Below are positions 15,330-22,307 of a DNA stretch of 30,702 bases, piece after piece. Where the stretch lies: positions 1 through 30,702 of the forward strand of contig JAEDGK010000009.1 in NCBI GenBank assembly GCA_016297555.1, written 5' to 3'. The notes under the pieces were generated by a model, which saw nothing but the letters and a program-made list of their open reading frames with translations, made no database searches and had not been told where the DNA came from. The position numbers and the translations under genes were made by a program. Source of the stretch: Clostridiaceae bacterium. Lineage in GTDB: Bacteria; Bacillota; Clostridia; Oscillospirales; Acutalibacteraceae. The stretch's first letter is position 1, and each line of letters begins with the position of its first letter.

Positions 15330-16687
15330 AGCGTTACACCATCCTTGAAAATTGCAATTTCCATACAGCCGTTTTGTTCATTCCTTGTCGGCTTGCCGTT
15401 TGCGGTTTCGATAATCAAATCAAGCAGTCCGTCATCGTTTCCCGCCTGAGCGTCAAAATCTATCCAATGCTTTTTGAGACTTGCAAGCGCGGAATTGGTT
15501 GCTGCCTTGATTGTCGGTACGGGAGCTCCGAGCGGAGTTCCCCTGCCCGTTGTAAACAGAATTAGCTGACAGCCCGCCGCCGCAAGATTTGTTACTGCAA
15601 CCATATCGTTGCCCGGTCCGTTCAGGAGATTAAGACCCTCTCTTTCAGCGGCATCGCCGTAATCAAGCACCGCCGTTACGGGCGCTGAGCCTCCCTTTTG
15701 AACACAGCCGAGCGATTTTTCTTCGAGAGTTGTTATTCCGCCCTCTTTGTTACCGGGCGAGGGATTTTCGCTGACGGGCTGACCGTGGGCAATAAAGTAT
15801 TCTTTATAGTTATTGATTAGCTTTACCGTATTGTTAAAGACGCTTTCGTTTACGCAGCGGTTCATCAAAATCTGCTCCGCTCCGAACATTTCGGGCACTT
15901 CGGTTAAAACGGCCGTTCCGCCCATTGAAACGAGCCTGTCCGTTATCCTGCCGCACATCGGATTTGCGGTTATTCCCGAAAGTCCGTCGCTGCCTCCGCA
16001 TTTCAAGCCGACTTTTAATTTTGAAATCGGCACGGGGGTGCGCTTATCATTGCCTGCAACGCTTTTAAGCTCCGTTATGATTTTTTCTCCCTCCAAGATT
16101 TCGTCTTCGCAATCTTGGCAATCAATAAATCTTATTCTCTCTGCATCATAATCCCCGAGAACTTTCTTTAACTCATAAATATTATTGTTTTCACAGCCGA
16201 GTCCGAGAACGAGAACCCCGCCCGCATTCGGATGCTTTATAAGCCCGCAGAGTGTTTTTTGCGTAATAAGCAAATCATCGCCGAGCTGACTGCAACCGTA
16301 AGGGTGCGTAAAGCAGACTGCACCCGTTAAATTTGCAAGGCTTTTCGCCGCGCCGTTTATGCAGCCGACCGTCGGTATTATCCATATATCGTTTCTTATG
16401 CCGACACTTCCGTCTTTTCGCACATAAGCATTAATAAGCATCGGCTCAGCAGGCTCTGCCGGCTTGATTTCAGGTGAATAACTGTATTCAAGAGTTCCCG
16501 AAAGAGCCGTTTTAAGATTGTGGGTATGTATATGCTCCCCCGCTCGGATATCCTGCGCGGCAACGCCTATGGGGAAGCCGTATTTAATAATCAGCTCGCC
16601 TTTTTTTATGTCAGTCAGAGCGTATTTATGCCCGTTATCAAGGCAAACCTTTACATTGTCATTCGGATTTATTATGACATACTCCAT
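15326..16687 (-). CDS. uxaA: Altronate dehydratase family protein (UxaA-like)
   Basis: Dehydrates D-altronate to 2-keto-3-deoxygluconate in galacturonate breakdown. The 453 residues contain an N-terminal SAF domain (about 1-75, with AAQDIRAGEHIHTHN) and the large dehydratase domain, recognisable by RNDIWIIPTVGCINGAA, CFTHPYGCSQLGDD, GVLVLGLGCENNN, LKCGGSDGLSGITANP and LFTTGRGTPLGAP. The conserved cysteines and histidines for the metal centre are present. It is slightly shorter than E. coli UxaA (about 495). GGGAGG precedes the ATG, which lies 16 bases inside uxaB. Galactarate dehydratase is the alternative, but adjacency to a tagaturonate-reductase-like gene favours altronate. Confidence 0.88.
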   Translation of the reverse strand: MEYVIINPNDNVKVCLDNGHKYALTDIKKGELIIKYGFPIGVAAQDIRAGEHIHTHNLKTALSGTLEYSYSPEIKPAEPAEPMLINAYVRKDGSVGIRNDIWIIPTVGCINGAAKSLANLTGAVCFTHPYGCSQLGDDLLITQKTLCGLIKHPNAGGVLVLGLGCENNNIYELKKVLGDYDAERIRFIDCQDCEDEILEGEKIITELKSVAGNDKRTPVPISKLKVGLKCGGSDGLSGITANPMCGRITDRLVSMGGTAVLTEVPEMFGAEQILMNRCVNESVFNNTVKLINNYKEYFIAHGQPVSENPSPGNKEGGITTLEEKSLGCVQKGGSAPVTAVLDYGDAAEREGLNLLNGPGNDMVAVTNLAAAGCQLILFTTGRGTPLGAPVPTIKAATNSALASLKKHWIDFDAQAGNDDGLLDLIIETANGKPTRNEQNGCMEIAIFKDGVTL

Positions 16688-18000
16688 TTAATTGCCTCCC
16701 TGATACCGTCGGCATAAATTCTGTTAAGGCTCTCATTTACAAGGGCTGTCATTTCGCTTAAATCTCTCCCCCACAAAGCCCTGTTTTCAAGAATTTCCGA
16801 AATGTCTGCGTTCTTTATAAAATCAACGGCAGACTTATCATCGCAGACATCCTTTGATTTATAATATTCAATCAGGCAGGCAAGGGAAAAGACAAGCGGC
16901 TTTGGCAAAGCTCCGTTTATTTTTTCACAGTCGGAAACGGTCGGCAAAACTCTTGCGGTAAATTTGCTCACGGAATTCAAAGAAATTGATTTCCACATAT
17001 GCCTGATATACGGATTTGCAAAACGCTCTAAAACAGCGTCTGCAAACCTCTCGCTTTCGCTGCCGCCGTTAAGGCACGGCATTATGTATCCGAACAGGCA
17101 GGTCTTTAAAAATTCGTTCAGCAGGCTGTCGTCAAGGCTTTCTTTTACGGTCTCAGCCCCGCAAAGAAGCGACGGAAAAACAAGCGAAGTATGCGAGCCG
17201 TTCAGAATACGCACTTTCATTTTTTTATAGGGCGACACATCGTCTGTCCAGATGACATTAAATCCCGCCTTTTTAAGCGGCAGCTCATCTTCAAAATCGC
17301 CCTCTATTGCCCAGAGATGATAAGGCTCTGCCGTGTCAAGCAGTTCATCGGAATATCCGATTTCGTCAAAAAGCTTTTGCGCTTCATCTTCGCTCGGAAA
17401 GCCCGTAACAATGCGGTCGACAAGAGTGCTGCAAAACGAATTTTCTTTGGTTATCCACTCCGAAAACGCCTTTTCCAGCCCCCATTCCTCGGCATATTTC
17501 AGAACGCACTTTTTAAGCTCCGCTCCGTTGCCGTCAATCAGCTCACAGGCAAGGATTACAAATCCCGAAAGCCCGTTTTTATATCTCCGATAAAGAAACT
17601 GCGTTAATTTTGCGGGGAAGGAAGCGGCAGGCTTATCCGAAAACTTGCAGAGCGGGTCATAGCGAATTCCCGCTTCGGTCGTATTTGAAACAATGAATCG
17701 AAGCTCGGGATTGCCGGCAAGCGACAAAAATTCCTCAAAATCCGAATAAGGATTGATTGCGCGCGTTATTGCGTTTATCTCATTTATTAGACAAACCGAC
17801 TTTCCGTTTTCAACGCCCCTTACAACAAGATTATATCTGCCGCCGCAAGCATTGATTTTTGCGACTGTTTTTGAATTTGTGGGAGACACAACAACGACCC
17901 TGCCGTCATACAGTCCATTTTTATTAAGCGAGTCGATAAAGCAATCCGCAAAGCCGCGCAAAAAATTACCCGTGCCGAATTGTAAAACAGTTTCTTTCAT
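16672..18000 (-). CDS. uxaB: Tagaturonate reductase-like (mannitol dehydrogenase family)
   Basis: NADH-dependent reduction of D-tagaturonate to D-altronate, the step before UxaA. The 442-residue protein starts with the Rossmann motif LQFGTGNFLRGFADCF (6-21). The family signature with the catalytic lysine, KMKVRILNGSH, is at 260-270. Fructuronate reductase (UxuB) is the closest alternative; the LQFGTGNFLRGF opening and the UxaA partner favour UxaB. It starts 2 bases after the stop of the broken alcohol-dehydrogenase gene and overlaps uxaA by 16 bases, so they form one operon. Since the upstream gene has lost its 5' part and no convincing promoter was found, present expression is uncertain. Confidence 0.85.
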   Translation of the reverse strand: MKETVLQFGTGNFLRGFADCFIDSLNKNGLYDGRVVVVSPTNSKTVAKINACGGRYNLVVRGVENGKSVCLINEINAITRAINPYSDFEEFLSLAGNPELRFIVSNTTEAGIRYDPLCKFSDKPAASFPAKLTQFLYRRYKNGLSGFVILACELIDGNGAELKKCVLKYAEEWGLEKAFSEWITKENSFCSTLVDRIVTGFPSEDEAQKLFDEIGYSDELLDTAEPYHLWAIEGDFEDELPLKKAGFNVIWTDDVSPYKKMKVRILNGSHTSLVFPSLLCGAETVKESLDDSLLNEFLKTCLFGYIMPCLNGGSESERFADAVLERFANPYIRHMWKSISLNSVSKFTARVLPTVSDCEKINGALPKPLVFSLACLIEYYKSKDVCDDKSAVDFIKNADISEILENRALWGRDLSEMTALVNESLNRIYADGIREAIKWSMS

Positions 18001-18002
18001 AA

Positions 18003-18393
18003 TTACGCCTCGAATTTTATCAGAATTTTAGCAAGTGAGCCGTCGTTATGCGCCAGAGCCTCAAATGCTTCCGCGGCGTTTTCTTTGCCGTAAACACCGC
18101 TTACCATTCTTATTATATCAGTTCTCCCGTTTTTTACAAGATTAATAAGCTCCTCAAAATCTTTCGTAAAAGCATTGCGGCTGCCGAAAATATTTAATTC
18201 CTTTTTTAAGAATAACCGAGTGAACAAAGGTTGTTTCGCGTTTGCCGTTGCCGATTAAAATTATGTTTGCGCCGTGTGCCGCTTCGTTGATGCAGGATAA
18301 AAAGGTTTCGGGAGCGCCGCAGGCTTCAACGCACACATCAAAGCCGTTGCCGCTTGTAAATTCGGCACAGGCGGTATGCAAATCATCGGCTTT
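18003..18393 (-). pseudogene. Zinc-type alcohol dehydrogenase remnant (L-galactonate/sorbitol DH-like)
   Basis: Two frames together give the last ~130 residues of a medium-chain dehydrogenase. The first has FTSGNGFDVCVEACGAPETF, ANIILIGNGKRETTF and HSVILKK; the second continues KKELNIFGSRNAF, KDFEELINLV and GSLAKILIKFEA. The join is at a run of six T (18202-18207), where one extra base shifts the frame by +1. The zinc-binding N-terminal half (about 200 residues) is absent: upstream sequence stops in frame at 18394-18396. The piece resembles the C-terminal part of E. coli LgoD (YjjN), which makes tagaturonate from L-galactonate, fitting the downstream uxaB and uxaA. The frameshift alone could be a sequencing error, but not the 5' loss. 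Confidence 0.85.
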
Positions 18394-18558
18394 TCAGCCT
18401 GCAAAACCGTTGAAAAATCGGGCGGAACGGCTTCGGTTTTTATCATCACCGAAAACGGCTTGCAGCCTGACGGTAAAATTGAAATAACAAATTCAAAGAT
18501 TAATATTAATGTCAAGGCAAAGCAAGCATTGCTGATTAAGATTGACAGCAACGCCTAA
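18376..18558 (+). pseudogene. 3' end of an unidentified gene, opposite strand
   Basis: A plus-strand frame of 60 codons ends at TAA (18556-18558), 22 bases before a strong terminator hairpin. Its translation ends in GKIEITNSKININVKAKQA and LLIKIDSNA, a strand-rich end like the C-terminal beta domains of many glycoside hydrolases (inference by texture only). No ribosome site precedes the ATG, and upstream the frame runs into antisense of the dehydrogenase remnant. So it is best read as the surviving tail of a plus-strand gene whose body was removed at about 18376-18396, the same place where the dehydrogenase is cut. Confidence 0.4.
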
Positions 18559-18580
18559 TGCCCGACAAATCTATAATCAT

Positions 18581-18625
18581 TTAAGCCGAATTTTCAATTA
18601 TTCTGTAATTGAAAATTCGGCTTAA
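18581..18625. terminator. Perfect 20-bp hairpin terminator
   Basis: TTAAGCCGAATTTTCAATTA (18581-18600) is repeated inverted at 18606-18625 around a 5-base loop, followed by TTATTTTGGATTTTTT on the plus side. It would end transcription of the plus-strand gene tail. Minus-side flank is less U-rich. Confidence 0.75.
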
Positions 18626-18660
18626 TTATTTTGGATTTTTTACTTGACATTGAGCCAAAA

Positions 18661-18703
18661 TTTCAAGGGTGCAAACGATCATAGAAGTTTTACACCCTTG
18701 AAA
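18661..18703 (-). terminator. Probable terminator after the HAD phosphatase gene
   Basis: TTTCAAGGGTG (18661-18671) pairs with CACCCTTGAAA (18693-18703), with further imperfect pairing inside; on the minus strand it is followed by TTTTGG. It lies about 64 bases past the HAD stop codon. The rest of 18626-18766 shows nothing recognisable. Confidence 0.55.
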
Positions 18704-18766
18704 ACAACATATTAAAATCTCTCGGATTTCCTTACCACTTTCTTTTTATCGTGCTTCCTTTGTGCT

Positions 18767-19546
18767 TCAAAGCAGAAATTTTTCTATTGCCTTGGCAACG
18801 CCGCAGTTATAATTTGTATCTGTTACAAAATCTGCCGCTTCGATTATTTTAGGCTCGGAATTGCCCATTGCCACGCCTATTCCCGCATAGTTTATCATAT
18901 CGTAATCATTGCCGCTGTCGCCGATGGCTATGGTGTTTTCACGGCGAATCCCCGTGATTTCAAGCACTTTTTCGATTCCTTTTGCTTTGTTAAGCCCTTT
19001 TATAACGCAGTCGGCATAGCGTTCAAACTGAAAAACGGTTATCTCATCGCTGAAAAGTCTGATAAAATCGGGCGGAGCGGTCACTCCCATTGCAAGCACC
19101 TGAATTTCATCGTGATTGTAGATTTCTTCAATATCCTGCGGAGAGGAAAGCAGGGTTTGAAAGCTTTCGTGCCTTCTGACCTCGTTTTCAATCATATAAA
19201 CCTCGTTAAGCCCTTCAAAGACGCACCAAAATTCAGGGTGAACCCAAAAATATTCGGCAAGCCTTAACGAAAGCTCTTTGGTCATACTCGCTTTAAAAAC
19301 GGTTTCTCCGCCGATTGTAACCATTGCACCGCTGCCCGCAACAATGCCGTCAACATCAAGCTGTTCAAGCAAAACGGGCGGAATATTGCCCCATGAACGA
19401 CCCGTGCTGATAAAAACCATATGGCCGAGCTTTCTTGCGGCAGCGATTGCTTCAAGGTTCCGCTTCGGAACAATGAATTTATCCGAAATAAGAGTTCCGT
19501 CAATATCGAGAAAAACCGCGTATCTGTTATCCGGCTTTGTCATCAT
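18767..19546 (-). CDS. Cof-type HAD-IIB family phosphatase
   Basis: A 259-residue haloacid-dehalogenase superfamily hydrolase that probably removes phosphate from a sugar phosphate or other small metabolite. Motif I FLDIDGT supplies nucleophile Asp14 and acid Asp16; motif II is FISTGR; motif III lysine is in KGLNKAKGIEKVL; motif IV is AIGDSGNDYDM near residue 212. The large C2-type cap between motifs II and III is typical of the Cof group. The first ATG overlaps the tyrS stop as TAATG, indicating coupled translation. It is the last gene of the long minus-strand run and is followed by a hairpin. Substrate unknown. Confidence 0.9.
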   Translation of the reverse strand: MMTKPDNRYAVFLDIDGTLISDKFIVPKRNLEAIAAARKLGHMVFISTGRSWGNIPPVLLEQLDVDGIVAGSGAMVTIGGETVFKASMTKELSLRLAEYFWVHPEFWCVFEGLNEVYMIENEVRRHESFQTLLSSPQDIEEIYNHDEIQVLAMGVTAPPDFIRLFSDEITVFQFERYADCVIKGLNKAKGIEKVLEITGIRRENTIAIGDSGNDYDMINYAGIGVAMGNSEPKIIEAADFVTDTNYNCGVAKAIEKFLL

Positions 19547-20769
19547 TACGCCTCAATCTTATGGAATATCTTTTTGCCCTTCTTGATAACAACGGGCTTT
19601 TCTTTCAAATCAGCCTGAGCAAACGACATTGTAGAATCGGTTACTTTTACATCATCAACCGAAACGCCGCCCTGCTCAACAAGACGCCTGCCCTCGCCTC
19701 TCGACTTGGTTATGCCCGCCTTGATAAGCACGGAGAGAATATCAACAGCTCCGTCGGTAAAATCCTCATCGGCAAGCTTGGTTGAGGGCATATTGCTCAA
19801 ATCTGCCGCGCCGCTGAAAATTGCCTTTGCCGCCGCCTGCGCTTTCGCCGCTTCGTCCTCTCCGTGGACAAGCTTTGTCAGCTCAAAGGCAAGAATTTCC
19901 TTTGCTTTATTGAGCTGACTGCCCTCCCATTTATCCATCTCGTCGATTTCTTCGAGCGGCAGGAAGGTGAGCATTCTGATGCATTTGAGGACATCGCCGT
20001 CGCCGACATTGCGCCAATACTGATAAAATTCGTAAGGAGAAGTTTTATCGGGGTCAAGCCAGACTGCGCCCGAAGCGGTTTTGCCCATCTTTTTGCCCTC
20101 GGAATTGAGCAAAAGAGTTATTGTCATTGCATAAGCGTCCTTACCGAGCTTTTTGCGGATAAGCTCCGTTCCGCCGAGCATATTTGACCACTGATCATCG
20201 CCGCCGAACTGCATATTGCAGCCGTATTCTTTATAGAGATGGTAGAAATCGTAGCTCTGCATTATCATATAGTTGAATTCAAGGAAGCTGAGACCCTTTT
20301 CCATTCTCTGCTTGTAGCACTCGGCTCTGAGCATATTATTGACCGAGAAGCAGGCGCCGACCTCGCGCAAAACATCGATATAGTTAAGGTCAAGCAGCCA
20401 ATCGGCGTTATTGACCATCATAGCCTTGCCCTCGCCGAACTCGATAAATCGGCTCATCTGCTTTTTGAAGCATTCGATATTGTGCTCGATTGTTTCCTTG
20501 GTCAAAACCTTACGCAAATCGGTTCTGCCCGAGGGGTCGCCTATCATTCCCGTGCCGCCGCCGAGCAGAGCAATGGGTCTGTTGCCCGCCATCTGAAGCC
20601 TTTTCATAAGGCAGAGCGCCATAAAGTGACCGACATGGAGGCTGTCTGCGGTGGGGTCAAAGCCGATATAAAAAACAGCCTTGCCTCCGTTTATAAGGTC
20701 TCTGATTTCTTTTTCGTCCGTTACCTGGGCAATAAGACCTCTTGCCACAAGTTCATCATAAATCTGCAT
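19546..20769 (-). CDS. tyrS: Tyrosyl-tRNA synthetase
   Basis: Charges tRNA-Tyr with tyrosine in the cytosol; essential. The 407-residue protein is a class Ic synthetase. The HIGH-type motif is HVGH at 45-48, in GFDPTADSLHVGHFMAL. The KMSKS-type motif is KMGKT at 227-231, matching the K-x-G-K-T form of bacterial TyrRS. The tyrosine pocket segments (FNYMIMQSYD, MQFGGDDQWSN) are intact. A C-terminal S4 RNA-binding domain covers about 340-407. GAAAGGATG precedes the ATG. Only 30 bases separate it from the SGNH hydrolase gene, so there is no space for a T-box leader directly upstream. Confidence 0.97.
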   Translation of the reverse strand: MQIYDELVARGLIAQVTDEKEIRDLINGGKAVFYIGFDPTADSLHVGHFMALCLMKRLQMAGNRPIALLGGGTGMIGDPSGRTDLRKVLTKETIEHNIECFKKQMSRFIEFGEGKAMMVNNADWLLDLNYIDVLREVGACFSVNNMLRAECYKQRMEKGLSFLEFNYMIMQSYDFYHLYKEYGCNMQFGGDDQWSNMLGGTELIRKKLGKDAYAMTITLLLNSEGKKMGKTASGAVWLDPDKTSPYEFYQYWRNVGDGDVLKCIRMLTFLPLEEIDEMDKWEGSQLNKAKEILAFELTKLVHGEDEAAKAQAAAKAIFSGAADLSNMPSTKLADEDFTDGAVDILSVLIKAGITKSRGEGRRLVEQGGVSVDDVKVTDSTMSFAQADLKEKPVVIKKGKKIFHKIEA

Positions 20770-20799
20770 ATTAAATCATCCTTTCGGTTAATTAACAAT

Positions 20800-21519
20800 T
20801 TATATATTATTTGCTTTAAGCCATTCCTCGGCTATCAGCATATGACCTGCAACGGTTGGGTGAGTTCCGTCCCAAAGGAAATATTCCGCTCGGGATTTTT
20901 GAATTTCCTCTGAAAATCTGTTATAAAGCGGCACAAAAACACATCCGTATTTTTCGGCCGTTTCTTTTGCGGAAAGCCTTATTCTTTCGGTTGCTTCAAC
21001 GCGAAATGCAACATGGCTGCAATCTTTCTCCATGCCGAAATTTTCCATGGGTTCTTCACATTCGGGGTGAGGGATTCGCCTGTCGGAAAACGCCTGCTCG
21101 CCAAGCGGAAAATAAAACGGCTCGCAAATTATTATTCTGATTTTTCCGAGCTTCTTTTGCGTAATTTCAATCGCCTCGGAAAGTGATTTCTTATATTTCA
21201 AATCGGTTTCTTCAACACTCAGACCTCTGAGATAGCCGAAATATCCGTCATTGACTCCGGCAAGGATACTCAGCACCGTGGGGCTGTTATCAATCACATC
21301 CGCCTGCCACTTTGCAAGCAAATCTTCCATTGTGGCTCCCGAATAGCCTTTATTGGCAAATCTCGGCATACGGGACGCATTTTTAAGAGCAAGCTCGGCA
21401 GAAATAATGTATTGATAGCCGTGACCCATAATATGGTTGCAGTCCATTTTTTTAACGCGGTTGCCGTCGGTTATCGAATCTCCCGAAAAAAGAATTAAAT
21501 CATTTTCACTCAGAAACAA
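20800..21519 (-). CDS. SGNH/GDSL-family hydrolase
   Basis: A 239-residue esterase-like protein of the SGNH fold. Block I FSGDSITDG carries nucleophile Ser15, the oxyanion Gly is in NKGYSGAT, block III GVND gives Asn90, and block V WDGTHPT gives Asp217 and His220. No signal peptide, so it acts inside the cell, typically as a carbohydrate acetylesterase or lipase-like enzyme. The start is a TTG at 21519 with GGAGG 8 bases upstream; the nearby ATG is followed at once by a stop in its frame. It follows the isomerase gene by 14 bases, and a de-acetylase partnered with a sugar isomerase would fit glycan use (inference). Confidence 0.87.
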   Translation of the reverse strand: MFLSENDLILFSGDSITDGNRVKKMDCNHIMGHGYQYIISAELALKNASRMPRFANKGYSGATMEDLLAKWQADVIDNSPTVLSILAGVNDGYFGYLRGLSVEETDLKYKKSLSEAIEITQKKLGKIRIIICEPFYFPLGEQAFSDRRIPHPECEEPMENFGMEKDCSHVAFRVEATERIRLSAKETAEKYGCVFVPLYNRFSEEIQKSRAEYFLWDGTHPTVAGHMLIAEEWLKANNI

Positions 21520-21533
21520 ACTTACATCCTCCG

Positions 21534-22307
21534 TTAAAACAGCGGCTTGAGGGCTTCAAACGCCGCGGCGGCATCGGCGGGAAAATCAATAACATCCGCC
21601 TCGATTGAGCAGTGCTCAACGCCTATCGCTTTAAGCGGCTCAATGAAATCAAGCTGATTGAATTTATCGGAAGCCTTCGGGTAAATCCTCTTTTTATTAA
21701 GCGAGGGGTCGGGGTCGGGGTTTGAGGTGTGTGCATGGATAATCCAGCCCTTATAATCATAAAGAAGCTTGAAATCTTCGTTTTGCTCATACATATGCTT
21801 AACATCGGCAAGCACCTTGACATAAGGCGAATCAACCTTTTTGGCAATTTCAATGCCGTCGGCAACGGTGTTAACTGCGTTGCACTCTGCGGGGCGCAGC
21901 GGCTCGATTGCTACTTTGATATCATATTTTTTCGCATAGGGAACAACAAGCCTTTTAAGGAAATCGACTATCTGCGCTCTGCCCTCTTCAAGGCTCATTC
22001 CTTCGGGAATTCTTCGTGCGCCCGATGAGCCGAAAACAAGACACTCTATTCCGAGATAAGCCGCTCTTTCAAAAAGCACGGCAAGGTATTCCCTGATTTT
22101 TTCATCATCGCGCTCTTCGCCGACAACCCGCAGACCGATAAAGCAGTTTGCCGCAAGCACGGGCAGACCCGTTGCTTTCATTTCCTCTATGTATTCCATA
22201 GGTTTTTTGACCAAATCCTGACAATGACACTCGGCATAGTCATAGCCGATAGCCTTAATAATTCTCATACTGTCAACATTTGTTCCTACGCAAGCTCCGA
22301 TTTTCAT
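21534..22307 (-). CDS. Sugar phosphate isomerase/epimerase family protein
   Basis: A 257-residue xylose-isomerase-like TIM barrel (AP endonuclease 2 superfamily). Typical elements are the N-terminal KIGACVGTNVD, VFGSSGARRIPEG near 90, metal-ligand Glu in VAIEPLRPAECN, ADVKHMYEQN with Asp and His ligands, WIIHAHTSNPDPD, and C-terminal Glu in CSIEADVID. These ligands bind a divalent metal in isomerases and epimerases of this family. The substrate is unknown. Its ATG overlaps the recN stop as TAATG, so a presumed catabolic gene is directly attached to the recN end of the housekeeping run. Confidence 0.85.
   Translation of the reverse strand: MKIGACVGTNVDSMRIIKAIGYDYAECHCQDLVKKPMEYIEEMKATGLPVLAANCFIGLRVVGEERDDEKIREYLAVLFERAAYLGIECLVFGSSGARRIPEGMSLEEGRAQIVDFLKRLVVPYAKKYDIKVAIEPLRPAECNAVNTVADGIEIAKKVDSPYVKVLADVKHMYEQNEDFKLLYDYKGWIIHAHTSNPDPDPSLNKKRIYPKASDKFNQLDFIEPLKAIGVEHCSIEADVIDFPADAAAAFEALKPLF

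Noticed and set aside
18202..18207. Programmed ribosomal frameshift in the dehydrogenase
   Set aside because: The needed shift is +1, not the usual -1 at A-rich slippery sites, and the gene has lost its 5' half anyway.
20770..20799. T-box leader for tyrS
   Set aside because: Only 30 bases separate tyrS from the upstream gene, too short for a T-box.
20239..20913. Plus-strand frame of 224 codons opposite tyrS and the SGNH gene
   Set aside because: Runs antisense across two well supported genes and lacks a ribosome site.
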